Shown: positions 32,883-42,624 of the stretch, piece by piece
Layout: every line of letters begins with the position of its first letter
Position numbering within the stretch: the first letter of the stretch is position 1
IMG/VR virus record: IMGVR_UViG_3300031625_000002
Location: 1 to 64,000 of that record
From: a virus
DNA length: 64,000 nucleotides
Reading direction: 5' to 3' (one strand)
Translations under genes and position numbers: made by a program
The notes under the pieces: model-generated
Database searches by the model: none
Told to the model about the DNA's origin: nothing
What the model saw: only the letters and a program-made list of their open reading frames with translations

Positions 32883-35453
32883 ATGGAGAGACACAAGTAT
32901 TCTTACGATGAAGTCATTGAAAAAAGCACAGAGTATTTTAATGGCGACGATTTGGCAGCATCAACATGGGCTAATAAATATGCCCTAAGAGATTCAGACG
33001 GGAATTATTATGAAAACACTCCAACTCAGATGTTTTCACGCATGTCCGGTGAGTTTATTAGAATTGAGGATAAAATAAACGAAAAAGCCGTTATCAAAAA
33101 GCATGGAAAAAAGTTGTCAAAATACTATCGAGAAAGGACCAAGTTAACCGAAGAATACATTTACAACATGTTTGATGGATTCAAGTACGTTGTTCCTCAA
33201 GGGTCTATCATGTCCATGCTTGGTAATGAATTTCAAATTGGATCATTGTCAAATTGCATCGTTATTGAAGAGTTGTTTGATAGCTATGGTGGCATTTGTT
33301 ACGCAGATCAACAGTTAGTTCAATTGATGAAGAGACGTTGCGGTGTTGGTCTTGATATTAGTCCATTAAGACCAGAAGGGGAAAACGTTAATAACGCTGC
33401 TAAGACATCCACTGGTGCGATATCTTTTATGGAACGATTCAGTGAAACTACGAGAGAGGTGGCACAATCGGGTCGAAGGGGAGCACTTATGTTGTCGATG
33501 GATGGACGCCATCCAAACGTTGATAGTTTCGCGACGATCAAGAATGATGACACAAAGGTCACTGGCGCGAATATCTCAATTAAGTTGATGGACGATTTTA
33601 TGAGAGCGGTAGAAAATGATGGTGAATACAAGTTGCAATGGCCAGTCGAGTCTTCAGATCCAACAGTCACAAGAACTGTAAAGGCTAAAGAACTTTGGGA
33701 GACGATTATTAGTTCCGCGCATCTTCGTGCAGAGCCGGGGTTGATCTTCTGGGATCGCCAGCATTTCTATTCCACTTCATCCTTGTATCCGCAATACAAA
33801 AACATTTCTACTAATCCATGCGCTGAAATCGCAATGGGTAATGACTCTTGTAGATTAATGGCGCTCGTACTTTTTGGATTCATTGACAATCCATTTACGA
33901 ATAGAGCCAGGTTCAACTACGATAAGTTTTATGAATACGTCTATGAATCACAAAGGTTGATGGACGACGTTGTTGAATTGGAGCTTGAACATGTAAAAAG
34001 GATCATTGAAAAGATCAAGTCAGATCCTGAGCCGGATCATATTAAGCAAGTAGAGATCGCGACTTGGGAAAGGCTTTATGAGTCAGGTAAAAACGGAAGA
34101 CGCACTGGATTAGGGTTCACTGCACTTGCTGACACGCTTGCTGCGTTGGGTATCAAGTTCGATTCGAAAAAGGCCCTCAAGGTTACTGATGAGATCATGA
34201 GGGTTAAGTTGAAAGCCGAGTGGGATTCATCAATTGATATGGCGATTGAAAGAGGTCAATTTGTTGGGTTCGATAAAGAGATTGAAGATCAGTCAGAATT
34301 CATCCACATGGTTAAAAAAGAGTTCCCTGAGATTTATGCACGTAATATGGAATATGGAAGGCGTAATATTTCAATCAGCACATTAGCTCCCTGTGGAAGC
34401 GTGTCAATCGAAGCGCAAACTTCGTCTGGTGGGGAAGCCCTCTTCGCATTGAAGTTCGGTCGTAGAAGAAAGGTCAACCCAAATGATGAAGAGGTCAGAG
34501 TTGACTTTGTGGATGAACAGGGCGATAGCTGGATGTATTTTGAAGTTGAGCATGAAAGATTAAAGCAATGGTCTGAAGTCACCGGGAATAAGAATTATGA
34601 TGAGTCACCATATTTTGGATGTACCGCTCATGATATTGATTGGAACTACAGGGTTAAACTCCAGGGTGTGATTCAGAAGTACACAACACATTCTGTTTCA
34701 TCAACAATCAACTTGCCTAATGATGTTTCATTGGAAGAGGTGTCAGATATTTATATGGCCTCATGGAAAGAGGGATTGAAAGGAATCACTATATATAGAG
34801 ATGGTTGCCGTAGTGGAGTGTTGATTTTGAGCGAGACAGACGACGATGGTAGACCTGTTAACATTGTTTCCTCTCAAGCGCCAAAGAGGCCGGAATTCTT
34901 ACCATGTGATATCCATGTCACAAACATCAAAGGGGTCAAGTGGGTGTTCCTTATCGGAATGTTAAATGAAAGACCCTATGAAGTGTTTGGCGGCAAATTT
35001 GATGACATCATCATTCCTGCCAAATATATAGGGGGAAGGACTGATCCTAATGTTAAATGGAAAGCAACTGACTTGACAGCAGCTATTTTTAAAAATGATG
35101 GTCATTACGATCTTAATCTTTCAGACCCGAAAAAAGTAGTTAACGATCATTCTGAATCAACTTTGATAGAAGACATCGCGTCCCATTTCAGTGTTGATTT
35201 GGGAACTCCGACAAGATTGATTTCAATGCTCTTACGTCATGGCGTTTCAATAAATAACATTTGTGAGCAGATCAAAAAGATTCCGCAGGAAGACACAATG
35301 TTGACCTTTGAAAAAGGTGTTGGCAGAGTGTTGAAGAAGTACATCGACGATAATACAAAGGCCAAGGGGACATGTCCTGAGTGCGAACGCCATTTGATTT
35401 ATGAAGGCGGTTGTGTGAAGTGTTCAAGTTGTCATTGGTCAAAATGCGAGTAG
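32883..35453 (+). CDS. nrdJ: Adenosylcobalamin-dependent (class II) ribonucleotide reductase
   Basis: 856 aa. SNCIVIEE (about residue 122), CGVGLDISPLRP, GRRGALMLSMDGRHP and NPCAEIAMG (about 309, with the active-site Cys/Glu; usual form NPCGE) mark a class II enzyme. The C-terminus ends in a CPEC...CVKCSSC-type zinc/redox tail. No ATP-cone is seen. It reduces ribonucleotides to deoxyribonucleotides using B12, needing host cobalamin. The phage thioredoxin at 38265 could reduce it. No cobalamin riboswitch precedes it. Confidence 0.9.
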   Translation: MERHKYSYDEVIEKSTEYFNGDDLAASTWANKYALRDSDGNYYENTPTQMFSRMSGEFIRIEDKINEKAVIKKHGKKLSKYYRERTKLTEEYIYNMFDGFKYVVPQGSIMSMLGNEFQIGSLSNCIVIEELFDSYGGICYADQQLVQLMKRRCGVGLDISPLRPEGENVNNAAKTSTGAISFMERFSETTREVAQSGRRGALMLSMDGRHPNVDSFATIKNDDTKVTGANISIKLMDDFMRAVENDGEYKLQWPVESSDPTVTRTVKAKELWETIISSAHLRAEPGLIFWDRQHFYSTSSLYPQYKNISTNPCAEIAMGNDSCRLMALVLFGFIDNPFTNRARFNYDKFYEYVYESQRLMDDVVELELEHVKRIIEKIKSDPEPDHIKQVEIATWERLYESGKNGRRTGLGFTALADTLAALGIKFDSKKALKVTDEIMRVKLKAEWDSSIDMAIERGQFVGFDKEIEDQSEFIHMVKKEFPEIYARNMEYGRRNISISTLAPCGSVSIEAQTSSGGEALFALKFGRRRKVNPNDEEVRVDFVDEQGDSWMYFEVEHERLKQWSEVTGNKNYDESPYFGCTAHDIDWNYRVKLQGVIQKYTTHSVSSTINLPNDVSLEEVSDIYMASWKEGLKGITIYRDGCRSGVLILSETDDDGRPVNIVSSQAPKRPEFLPCDIHVTNIKGVKWVFLIGMLNERPYEVFGGKFDDIIIPAKYIGGRTDPNVKWKATDLTAAIFKNDGHYDLNLSDPKKVVNDHSESTLIEDIASHFSVDLGTPTRLISMLLRHGVSINNICEQIKKIPQEDTMLTFEKGVGRVLKKYIDDNTKAKGTCPECERHLIYEGGCVKCSSCHWSKCE

Positions 35454-35465
35454 TGAGGGATAAAA

Positions 35466-35582
35466 ATGGTTGACATTACAATGCATTTAGGAATGTTGGG
35501 TTTGATCATTTTGGATGACTTTATTCGCTCGGCGACTGCCGCTATCTATGTAAGAATGAAAATATCTTCCTCGCTCTCTTGA
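35466..35582 (+). CDS. 38-aa peptide
   Basis: ATG 35466 with GAGGGA upstream. Moderately hydrophobic (LGMLGLIILDDFI). It ends inside the -35 of the next promoter. Tentative. Confidence 0.3.
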   Translation: MVDITMHLGMLGLIILDDFIRSATAAIYVRMKISSSLS

Positions 35583-35606
35583 CACCGGCAATATCCGTGC
35601 TATAGT
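35579..35606 (+). promoter_or_regulatory. Promoter for 35634 onward
   Basis: TTGACA, 16-base spacer, TATAGT: the best consensus match in the window. Confidence 0.75.
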
Positions 35607-35633
35607 AGACGAACATAACATGAGGAAACTACT

Positions 35634-36245
35634 ATGTACTGTTTTGATATTGGGCCGATTGGCGTGACGAAGTTCGGCGAGAGAAATTTTGATCCGAGCT
35701 TTGGGCCGACGAAGATCCTTGATTTTACCCCTCTTGAATTTTCTACTCGTGTATCTTCCATGTTGGATTCTGGCCCGTCTATACCTGTTATAGATGGCTA
35801 TGCTGATTTCTGCAAGCTCATTCCGTTGCCGAATTTTACCGCTGCAAGAACTGGTTCTTTGCCAATCACGATTGAGAATTATCAATACCTTCGTTCTGGA
35901 TATTCTGCAAGAACAGAGAAAGAGCTTCCGGTATTGTCACGCTGGTTTGAACTTCCCCTTGGGAAGCCAAAGGCAGAGTACTTGATGATTGTGGTCTACA
36001 ATTGGGAACAACTCAAGGCAGAGCATGAGGTTGACAATGTATTTGATGTACCGTTTGAATTCGACTATAAGTGGGGGATCGTGGCGATTCTTGGGCAAAT
36101 GCACCCCAATGAAGAACCCATGAAACCAATCACGATGCTCAGGAATTCCCTTGGAAAAGAAGAGGGGGGATCAGGAGTCCCGATAGATCGAGAAAGATAT
36201 GATAAGTCAGTTGAATTTTGGAAAATCAACGCTACAGTAAAATGA
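35634..36245 (+). CDS. DUF3228 family protein, 203 aa
   Basis: The layout YADFCKLIPLPNFTAARTGS, LRSGYSARTEKELPVLSRWF and ITMLRNSLGKEEGGSGVP, then DRERY agrees with my memory of the DUF3228 family found in bacteria and plants. No biochemical function is known to me. It has its own strong promoter and a short leader. Confidence 0.65.
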   Translation: MYCFDIGPIGVTKFGERNFDPSFGPTKILDFTPLEFSTRVSSMLDSGPSIPVIDGYADFCKLIPLPNFTAARTGSLPITIENYQYLRSGYSARTEKELPVLSRWFELPLGKPKAEYLMIVVYNWEQLKAEHEVDNVFDVPFEFDYKWGIVAILGQMHPNEEPMKPITMLRNSLGKEEGGSGVPIDRERYDKSVEFWKINATVK

Positions 36246-36272
36246 ATCGTAAACAATAAGTATAGAAAAACA

Positions 36273-36371
36273 ATGAGAATTATCGAAACAGAAGGACTTC
36301 CAATATACTGTTGGGCAGAATCTTCTTGGTTTGTCATTGATGACAGCCAGGGATTGTATTGTACAGAATAG
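36273..36371 (+). CDS. 32-aa peptide
   Basis: Short ORF (MRIIETEGLPIYCWAESSWF start) between two real genes; no strong ribosome site. Tentative. Confidence 0.3.
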   Translation: MRIIETEGLPIYCWAESSWFVIDDSQGLYCTE

Positions 36372-36397
36372 ATTTCCTAAACCATTGGAGGAATTTG

Positions 36398-36715
36398 ATG
36401 CAACTTCTTAAGGATTATCGTGACTCAATAAGTAATCTTCAAAAGTATTTTGGATGTACGGTTTTTGACTTCTCTGACCATACTGATGACTTTTGGGTTA
36501 TAAGAAATGGGAAGGTTTATTTTGACGAAGACCCGTTTCTCGATCATGAGTGTTGCCGGTATTGTCACGAGGTATATCTTGAGTGGGATGACGATGAAAT
36601 AGGAAAACATCTTGAGCTTTATACACGGGACAATTATACGATGATTCATATTAATGATGGTTGTGGCGGTGATCACTATTCAGTGTTTGACAACAAATAC
36701 AGGGTGGTATTATGA
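36398..36715 (+). CDS. Hypothetical protein, 105 aa
   Basis: Start set at ATG 36398 because GGAGGAA is 5 bases upstream. Acidic, aromatic-rich, with HECCRYCHE near residue 60 that could bind zinc. Stop overlaps the next gene (ATGA). Confidence 0.55.
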   Translation: MQLLKDYRDSISNLQKYFGCTVFDFSDHTDDFWVIRNGKVYFDEDPFLDHECCRYCHEVYLEWDDDEIGKHLELYTRDNYTMIHINDGCGGDHYSVFDNKYRVVL

Positions 36716-36897
36716 GTGAAAAGATAGATAGCGAATCAGAATATTGGTTAAGATTTTTCAAGCCAACAATCTTCTTTTTTATAAATTTACTCTTATTTGT
36801 ATTACAAGTAATTCCAGCTATAATTGGATTTTTGTCTCATGTAGTTTATCAAGGATTAAAATCTGGATGGGATATTTACGGGTCGTTATTCGAATGA
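36712..36897 (+). CDS. Membrane protein, 61 aa
   Basis: After 16 charged residues there is a hydrophobic stretch of about 30 residues (FFFINLLLFVLQVIPAIIGF) with a Pro in the middle, so one or two spans. It overlaps both neighbours by 4 bases and may anchor the glycosyltransferase that follows. Confidence 0.5.
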   Translation: MSEKIDSESEYWLRFFKPTIFFFINLLLFVLQVIPAIIGFLSHVVYQGLKSGWDIYGSLFE

Positions 36898-37676
36898 AAA
36901 CAATTACATTGACAATTAATCCCGAACCATATCGGCTTTCATATTTGCAGAGTACGGTGGCCTCATTAAATGCAAATAATACAGCGGGATATAGGCTTTT
37001 AATAAACATGGAGCCCGCTGGTAATTTTTCAGCACAATCTGCACAAAGATCAATGGTTGAAATTATTGAATCGATTGAGATGCCCTATGAGCTTAAAATC
37101 AATGATGAAAAATTGGGACTCGACAAAAATCTTTTCAATTGTATATTCTGGGCATTTGAGGGTGGTAGCGAGTTTAACGTCCATATTGAAGATGATGTTA
37201 CCCTTTCGCCAAACGCCTTGGACCTTGCTAATTGGTACTATGAAACATTCAAGGATAAATCCGAAGATTATTTCTCCTACGGATTACACAGTTTTGATGG
37301 CAAGGGGGCCAATGAGTGTGAAATTATTCCAATCGAATACTTTATGGGATGGGGATGGTGTGTGTTTAAGTGTAACTGGGAGATCGACTTCGGTCCTTAC
37401 TGGTTCGACTACGATTTAGCCGCTGAAGTCCTCGGAGACACCATTAAAATGGGTGATATAGATATTAAGATGAGGCATTCCTGGGACGGATGCATCTTAG
37501 CCCATTGTAAGAAAAACAATTTAAAGCAGTTGGTTCCGAGCATATCACGTAGCAGGCATGATGGAATGTTTGGAAAACATACTGATCCGAGTCTTTTTCC
37601 AGCAGATTTCGTCGGTAAAAACATAAGCAGGAAAAGTCTTAATGAGTTGCCGTCCAACTACTTCTTAAGTGAATAA
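36894..37676 (+). CDS. GT-A type glycosyltransferase, 260 aa
   Basis: Start at ATG 36894 (ATGA overlap). The N-terminal ITLTINPEPYRLSYLQSTVA with NVHIEDDVTLSPN near residue 100 fits a GT-A fold, EDD being the metal/nucleotide-sugar DxD-like motif. A WGWCVFK and acidic C-terminal half follow. It may glycosylate phage DNA, virion or host surface; the context does not decide. Confidence 0.6.
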   Translation: MKTITLTINPEPYRLSYLQSTVASLNANNTAGYRLLINMEPAGNFSAQSAQRSMVEIIESIEMPYELKINDEKLGLDKNLFNCIFWAFEGGSEFNVHIEDDVTLSPNALDLANWYYETFKDKSEDYFSYGLHSFDGKGANECEIIPIEYFMGWGWCVFKCNWEIDFGPYWFDYDLAAEVLGDTIKMGDIDIKMRHSWDGCILAHCKKNNLKQLVPSISRSRHDGMFGKHTDPSLFPADFVGKNISRKSLNELPSNYFLSE

Positions 37677-37752
37677 AAATAACCTTGAAAAGAGGGAAGG
37701 AAACCCCTTAATAATCAAGTAAACACATAGGGTAACTGAAAGGAAAATCAGC

Positions 37753-38241
37753 ATGGCCACAGAGATAAAATATATAGAAGGAGACGCAACGTCTCCGATA
37801 GGAGATGGACAGAAATTCATTCTCCATTGTTGCAATGATCTCGGATTGTGGGGTGCTGGATTTGTTCTTGCAATAAGTAGGAAGTGGGACAACCCAGAGG
37901 CATTTTACAGATGTTGGCATGATATAAAGGAAGAAGAGTATTCTGATTTTGAATTAGGATCATATCAAGTTGTCCCTGTTGAACCAAGCATGTATGTAGT
38001 CAATTTAATTGGCCAGCATGGAGTAGGATTAGAAAACGGTCCTCCAGTACGTTATGACGCCTTAGAAACAGGAATGAAAGGCTTATGTATGATCAAGAAC
38101 ACTACTCCATCAATGAGTATTCACATGCCCAGGATCGGCTGCGGTTTAGCAGGCGGGAAATGGGAACTTGTCGAAAACACTATTAAGAAAACTTTTTGTG
38201 AAGCCGAAATTCCGGTTACAGTATACGATTATAACCCATAA
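37753..38241 (+). CDS. Macro domain protein, 162 aa
   Basis: IKYIEGDATSPIGDGQKFIL starts a macro domain (GDAT-type ADP-ribose contact), with CCNDLGLWGAGF as the first loop and MPRIGCGLAGGKW as the ribose/diphosphate loop. Closest to the Poa1p/TARG1-like branch that removes ADP-ribose or ADP-ribose 1''-phosphate. Substrates could be tRNA-splicing-type products or ADP-ribosylated targets. Fits the NAD-related genes nearby. Confidence 0.8.
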   Translation: MATEIKYIEGDATSPIGDGQKFILHCCNDLGLWGAGFVLAISRKWDNPEAFYRCWHDIKEEEYSDFELGSYQVVPVEPSMYVVNLIGQHGVGLENGPPVRYDALETGMKGLCMIKNTTPSMSIHMPRIGCGLAGGKWELVENTIKKTFCEAEIPVTVYDYNP

Positions 38242-38264
38242 CAAAAACCATCTCAGGAGGACCC

Positions 38265-38558
38265 GTGAGAACTATTACTAACGCCAACCTAAATGAACTA
38301 TCGAAAACAAGTACTATGCTTATAGAGTTTTCATCTCAAAATTGTGCCCCATGCAAAATGCAAAAAGAAATTTTAACCGGCATGGAGGGAGAACGAAGTG
38401 ACGTTGTTTTCGGCAACGTAAATATCGAAGACGAATATAGTTTGGTTGATAAATTCAAAATCAACAGTGTCCCAACAATTGTCGTCATGAAAGACGGAAA
38501 AGAATCAGACCGATTTGTTGGTCTTCATCAAGAGTCGAGCATCGCTAACGCACTCTAA
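38265..38558 (+). CDS. Thioredoxin
   Basis: 97 aa, GTG start with AGGAGG upstream. CAPC active site (Cys27, Cys30) follows LIEFSSQN, and the cis-Pro region SVPTIVVMKDG is present: a complete thioredoxin fold. Probably the reductant for the phage class II ribonucleotide reductase. Followed by a strong terminator. Confidence 0.88.
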   Translation: MRTITNANLNELSKTSTMLIEFSSQNCAPCKMQKEILTGMEGERSDVVFGNVNIEDEYSLVDKFKINSVPTIVVMKDGKESDRFVGLHQESSIANAL

Positions 38559-38573
38559 CATAGGGGTTAATGT

Positions 38574-38609
38574 AAAACGGGGAGTGAACAATTATTCACT
38601 CCCCGTTTT
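38574..38609 (+). terminator. Strong bidirectional intrinsic terminator
   Basis: 15-bp perfect hairpin (38574-38588 with 38595-38609), GC-rich at its centre and bounded by AAAA and TTTT, directly after the thioredoxin gene. Confidence 0.9.
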
Positions 38610-38622
38610 GTGTTTCTGACAA

Positions 38623-39366
38623 TTGAACTACGAAAATACCATAATATGTGACGAATGTGAGAACGTTATTCCAAATCTCCCTGACGATTCAGTGGATATG
38701 ATTGTAACGTCCCCGCCATATAACGTCAACCTTGGAAAGAACAAGTATAACAGTCATGAGTATGATCAATACGATGATAACAAAAAGCACGATTCATATA
38801 TTACTTGGTTGTGTGGAATATTAAATTCGTTCGGGCCAAAGTTAAAAATAGGCGGCAGAGTCTGCATCAATATCAATGATGGCAAGAATGGTCGAATTCC
38901 AACATGCTCAGATTTGATACAAGGCTTGAATTACAAACCATTTGCACACATAGTTTGGGACAAGGGACATACCAGCAACCGGACAGCTTGGGGCAGTTGG
39001 TTGTCACCATCAATGCCAAGTTTCCCAACTCCTTTTGAAAGGATACTTGTATTTTCCAAAGGTGAGTATAAGTTACAGTACAAAGGGGAAACTGACTTAG
39101 AACGAGAGGAATTCATTCAGTGGGCGAATTCTATCTGGCGCTTCAAGCCAGAGAACAGAAAGAATCATCCAGCCCCTTTCCCATTAGAGCTTCCCAAAAG
39201 ATTAATCAAAATGCTTTCTTGGAAAGACGCCTTTATTGTAGATCCATTTAACGGATCTGGAACCACTACGTTAGCCTGTAAAATGTTTGGACGCAGATAC
39301 TTGGGGATAGACCTTTCCGAAGAGTACTGCACAGACGCAAGAGATAGGATAGATGAATATGATTGA
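38623..39366 (+). CDS. DNA (cytosine-N4/adenine-N6) methyltransferase
   Basis: 247 aa. Catalytic motif IV TSPPYN (29-34) comes before the SAM motif I DPFNGSGTT (about 207), the beta-class order. It lacks a recognisable target domain beyond about 100 residues between motifs. No cognate restriction enzyme is adjacent, so protection of phage DNA from host restriction is likely. TTG start without a good ribosome site; the first residues NYENTIICDECENV match the family start. Confidence 0.85.
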   Translation: MNYENTIICDECENVIPNLPDDSVDMIVTSPPYNVNLGKNKYNSHEYDQYDDNKKHDSYITWLCGILNSFGPKLKIGGRVCININDGKNGRIPTCSDLIQGLNYKPFAHIVWDKGHTSNRTAWGSWLSPSMPSFPTPFERILVFSKGEYKLQYKGETDLEREEFIQWANSIWRFKPENRKNHPAPFPLELPKRLIKMLSWKDAFIVDPFNGSGTTTLACKMFGRRYLGIDLSEEYCTDARDRIDEYD

Positions 39367-40084
39367 TTGGACACGACATGAAGAATATGAGTCCTTGGAG
39401 CGGTTAAAACGTTGGCCTAAATTGATGGATAGATTTACCAGAGTGAGGATTTATTCTGGACAATGGGGAGCATATTGGCTTGGTGAAGGCAATGGACACA
39501 CTGAAAATCCAAACGAATCAAACGTTTATGACATGAAAATCGCTTTTCCCAAGACGAATCATTGTGGCCCTGAGAAACAGATTAGATTTGTTGAAGCCAA
39601 TGAAGTAATAATTGATCGACCGTTATATGTGGCGATAGATTTTGACGACACTCTCAGATTCAATAAAAAGTGGGGTGGTAAGCGGGGTGGTAAAAGAGTT
39701 GATCATATAATACGTCTTACAAGAATCTTTAAGAAGCGGGGATGGACTACAATATTGTGGACATGTCGAGGCGATAAGTGTGAAGAGAGAGCTAAGAAAT
39801 GGTGCTTAAGGAATGACATCCCCATCGATAAATACAATGAGAATGAAGAGGCGAAGAGGTTGTTTGAAGGGAAAAACGGTAGTGGATGGATCTGGTCACC
39901 AAAGATATTCGCCGATGTTTACATTGACGATAGTGCTATAAACCCATTCTTTTTAATGGCATTGGAGACCATAGATAGCATAGACATAAGCGATGATAAG
40001 TTGGAAGAGATCGTCATGTCCTTAGAAAAGCACTGCAAACACAAATATTTTACATTTGAGAAAAATCACAAAATAAAGGTGTGA
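39353..40084 (+). CDS. HAD-like phosphatase with N-terminal domain, 243 aa
   Basis: YVAIDFDDTLRF near residue 95 is HAD motif I (DxDDT), TILWTCRG motif II and YIDDSAINPF motif IV. The first 90 residues are a separate unrecognised domain. It overlaps the methyltransferase stop by 14 bases. Likely a small-molecule or polynucleotide 3' phosphatase; substrate unknown. Confidence 0.65.
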   Translation: MNMIDWTRHEEYESLERLKRWPKLMDRFTRVRIYSGQWGAYWLGEGNGHTENPNESNVYDMKIAFPKTNHCGPEKQIRFVEANEVIIDRPLYVAIDFDDTLRFNKKWGGKRGGKRVDHIIRLTRIFKKRGWTTILWTCRGDKCEERAKKWCLRNDIPIDKYNENEEAKRLFEGKNGSGWIWSPKIFADVYIDDSAINPFFLMALETIDSIDISDDKLEEIVMSLEKHCKHKYFTFEKNHKIKV

Positions 40085-40088
40085 CCGT

Positions 40089-40116
40089 TTGTAATCGGCT
40101 TTTGCTGATCTACATT
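40089..40116 (+). promoter_or_regulatory. Promoter for 40147
   Basis: TTGTAA, 16-base spacer, TACATT. Weaker match than most. Confidence 0.4.
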
Positions 40117-40146
40117 AGTTGCAACCAATAACCAGAGGCGAATATT

Positions 40147-40281
40147 ATGAGTGATCCAATTGAAGTTGTCGGTGCAGTAGCCGAAGCAGTAGTGGAAATT
40201 GATCCTGTCGAGGTTGTGGGAGCAACTGTCGAGGTCGCGGGCGAATTATTTGAGTCAGCACTTGATATTTTAGGGTTTTAG
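40147..40281 (+). CDS. 44-aa acidic repeat peptide
   Basis: Made of two near-repeats (DPIEVVGAVAEAVVEI and DPVEVVGATVEVAGEL). No positive residues. Weak ribosome site (GAGGCGAA). Family unknown. Confidence 0.45.
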   Translation: MSDPIEVVGAVAEAVVEIDPVEVVGATVEVAGELFESALDILGF

Positions 40282-40361
40282 AATATCTCTTCAACACAGC
40301 TTGAAAACCAGGTTTGGCGAGCTATATTCTAACCTTAACCAAACAACAGGAGAGCATCAAA

Positions 40362-42311
40362 ATGAGTCTTACCCCCACACAATTGACTGAAGCGAGTGAA
40401 CTTATTACAAAACTTAGGTTGTGGAAAAACGCCTATTACATTGATAACAAGCCAGTTGTGTCAGATCAGGTATATGATGGCGGCGAAATGCGCCTCAAGC
40501 AGTTGATTCCTGATCACCCGTTCTTCGATGAGGTTGGATCGACAGTAGATGGGTTCAAGCCTATCGACTATGTTGCCGCAGGCGGTGAAAAGATGCTCAG
40601 TCTTGAAAAAGCCTATACAGAGCCGGAAGTGACAAAATTCGCCGGGAAGGACGCATGGGTTCCAATGGTCAAGCTTGACGGAACTTCGCTCCGAGCAATC
40701 TACAGCGGCGGTAAGATCGAACTTGCCCACACAAGAGGTAATGGAACTGTTGGTGATGACGTTACCAACAACTTCTACTTTGTGAAAGGATCGACTCCCA
40801 AGAAATACAAATGGGACACCTTTGAAGTCAAAGGCGAAGTTTGCATGACCTTTGATGATTTCGATGCGGTTAACATCGAAAGAGAAAGGGATGGGGAAGA
40901 AGTCTTCAAAAACCCCCGGAATGCCGCCAGTGGGTCTCTTAAGCAATTGGACATGTTCGAGACCGCAAAAAGAAAATTGCAGTTCGTCGCCTACGCAATA
41001 AAAGTAGAGGGGCACAGTTTCAAGTCGAAGACTGAAATGCTTGATTCCTTGGAAGAAATGGGCTTCGTCACGGCAAGACTCAAGATTAAATTCAATACGA
41101 TTGCTGATGTCATTGATAAAGTGACGAAGATGCGTGAAAAAATTCCGATTCCGATTGATGGTATCGTCTTCGCTCTTGATGCCGTATCAGTGAGAGAAAA
41201 GAAAGGCTATACTGGTCATCACCCGAAATACGAAATGGCTTACAAGTTCGCATCCGAAAGCGGGATCACCAAGTTGCTCGATTACGAATGGAACGTCACG
41301 AGAACTCGTCGTATTGTTCCCGTTGGTCTCATTGAAGACATCGAACTCTCAGGGGCTGTTTGCTCAAGAGTCACGCTTCATAATGCGAAATGGGTCCATG
41401 ACAAACATATTGCTATTGGCGAAGAGATTGTTATTGAAAGAAGCGGCGATGTCATTCCTCACTTTGTCAAAACTGTGAGAGCTACAAAAGACATTCCCTG
41501 GTCCTCGAAAGACAATCTTCCGACCAAATGCCCTGCCTGTAGAACCACACTTGTCAGAGTAGGCAATGTTGACCTCGGATGTCCTAACGAACATTGCTCT
41601 GGTGCTGCTTACGAGGCGATTATGCACTATGTAGGCAAGCCAGTTGTTAATATCAAGGCGGTAGGTGACAAATTGATCGCCCAACTCATCAAAGCGAATC
41701 TTATTGAAGACCCCGCAGACCTCTTCACATTAACCAAGAGTGACCTTATGACCCTTGATCGAATGGGTGATAAGAAGGCTGAAAAGACACTCGAAGCGAT
41801 TAATAAGGCAAGGACTCAAGACGTGCAAACATTTCTCAGGTCACTTGGTGTTGAATTACTTGGAAAGGATGTGTCTGAAAAGATCGCAGACTTCGTTGAT
41901 CTTGATACATTAACTGTGACACGTGATTTGACGCATATTGATGGAATAGCTGAAACGACAGCAACAGCGGTGACAGAAGGTCTTGACAAATCCAGACCAC
42001 TTGCAGATAAGTTGCGTCAATATGTCAAGATCACAACTGGTAAAGCTGTTGCACTTGGTAATTCCCTCGAAGGAAGCGCATTTTGTGTCAGCGGGAGCGT
42101 CGAATTTGATCTCGACGGTGAAAATTATTCAGAACGTAGTCAAATTCAGAACTTGATCAAGTCATACGGTGGTAAGGTCTCCAGTTCTGTATCTGGCAGA
42201 ACGAGTTACCTCGTTGCTGGCCCAGGGTCTGGAAGCAAGTCAACAAAAGCAGATGACCTCGGTGTTACAATCATCGATGGTAATAAATTGGCAGAATTGA
42301 TTGAAAATTGA
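40362..42311 (+). CDS. ligA: NAD-dependent DNA ligase
   Basis: 649 aa from ATG 40362, chosen for the AGGAGAG site (the frame opens 48 bases earlier). Adenylation Lys104 in VKLDG, OB fold, four-Cys zinc finger CPAC...CPNEHC at about 389-409, helix-hairpin-helix repeats and a C-terminal BRCT domain are all present, as in full bacterial LigA. It seals nicks using NAD, yielding NMN and AMP. Its NAD demand suits the PncB and NadE genes downstream. Confidence 0.95.
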   Translation: MSLTPTQLTEASELITKLRLWKNAYYIDNKPVVSDQVYDGGEMRLKQLIPDHPFFDEVGSTVDGFKPIDYVAAGGEKMLSLEKAYTEPEVTKFAGKDAWVPMVKLDGTSLRAIYSGGKIELAHTRGNGTVGDDVTNNFYFVKGSTPKKYKWDTFEVKGEVCMTFDDFDAVNIERERDGEEVFKNPRNAASGSLKQLDMFETAKRKLQFVAYAIKVEGHSFKSKTEMLDSLEEMGFVTARLKIKFNTIADVIDKVTKMREKIPIPIDGIVFALDAVSVREKKGYTGHHPKYEMAYKFASESGITKLLDYEWNVTRTRRIVPVGLIEDIELSGAVCSRVTLHNAKWVHDKHIAIGEEIVIERSGDVIPHFVKTVRATKDIPWSSKDNLPTKCPACRTTLVRVGNVDLGCPNEHCSGAAYEAIMHYVGKPVVNIKAVGDKLIAQLIKANLIEDPADLFTLTKSDLMTLDRMGDKKAEKTLEAINKARTQDVQTFLRSLGVELLGKDVSEKIADFVDLDTLTVTRDLTHIDGIAETTATAVTEGLDKSRPLADKLRQYVKITTGKAVALGNSLEGSAFCVSGSVEFDLDGENYSERSQIQNLIKSYGGKVSSSVSGRTSYLVAGPGSGSKSTKADDLGVTIIDGNKLAELIEN

Positions 42312-42384
42312 TATTTGACAAGGTGAATTGAAACAGGTCAGGGAATAATAATTCTTGATAATGACCTCTTGCCGAGAGTTGAAA

Positions 42385-42507
42385 ATGAGTGAATAGATTA
42401 GACGAGTTATTGAAGAAATGATCGCTTTTTCAGAGAGGTTCAGAGAACTTCCTGCTGAATTAGAAAACTTGTTAAACAAGGTGAGACATGGCGGAGTTGT
42501 CAGATAG
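42385..42507 (+). pseudogene. Small gene with in-frame TAG at codon 4
   Basis: ATG-AGT-GAA-TAG, then the frame continues IRRVIEEMIAFSERFRELPA and on for about 37 residues to TAG 42505. A Gln codon (CAG) in place of TAG would give a sensible protein. Translation could instead start at ATG 42418. It overlaps the next ORF by 20 bases. Confidence 0.4.
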
Positions 42508-42610
42508 GCAAAAGGAAATATACGAGTTTGCTATCGAAGATGGCTATACCCAAGACGTTGTATGCATTGTCGAAAATACATTGAATCTTTGGGCAAAAGC
42601 TGAATTGTAA
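42488..42610 (+). CDS. 40-aa peptide
   Basis: ATG 42488 with AGGTGAG upstream. Acidic (MAELSDRQKEIYEFAIEDGY). Ends two bases before the PncB leader. Family unknown. Confidence 0.45.
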   Translation: MAELSDRQKEIYEFAIEDGYTQDVVCIVENTLNLWAKAEL

Positions 42611-42624
42611 GGATGGAAATTGAC

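Noticed and set aside
32700-32883. Cobalamin riboswitch before the class II ribonucleotide reductase
   Set aside because: The upstream region is coding and tightly packed; no B12-box or aptamer-like fold is visible.
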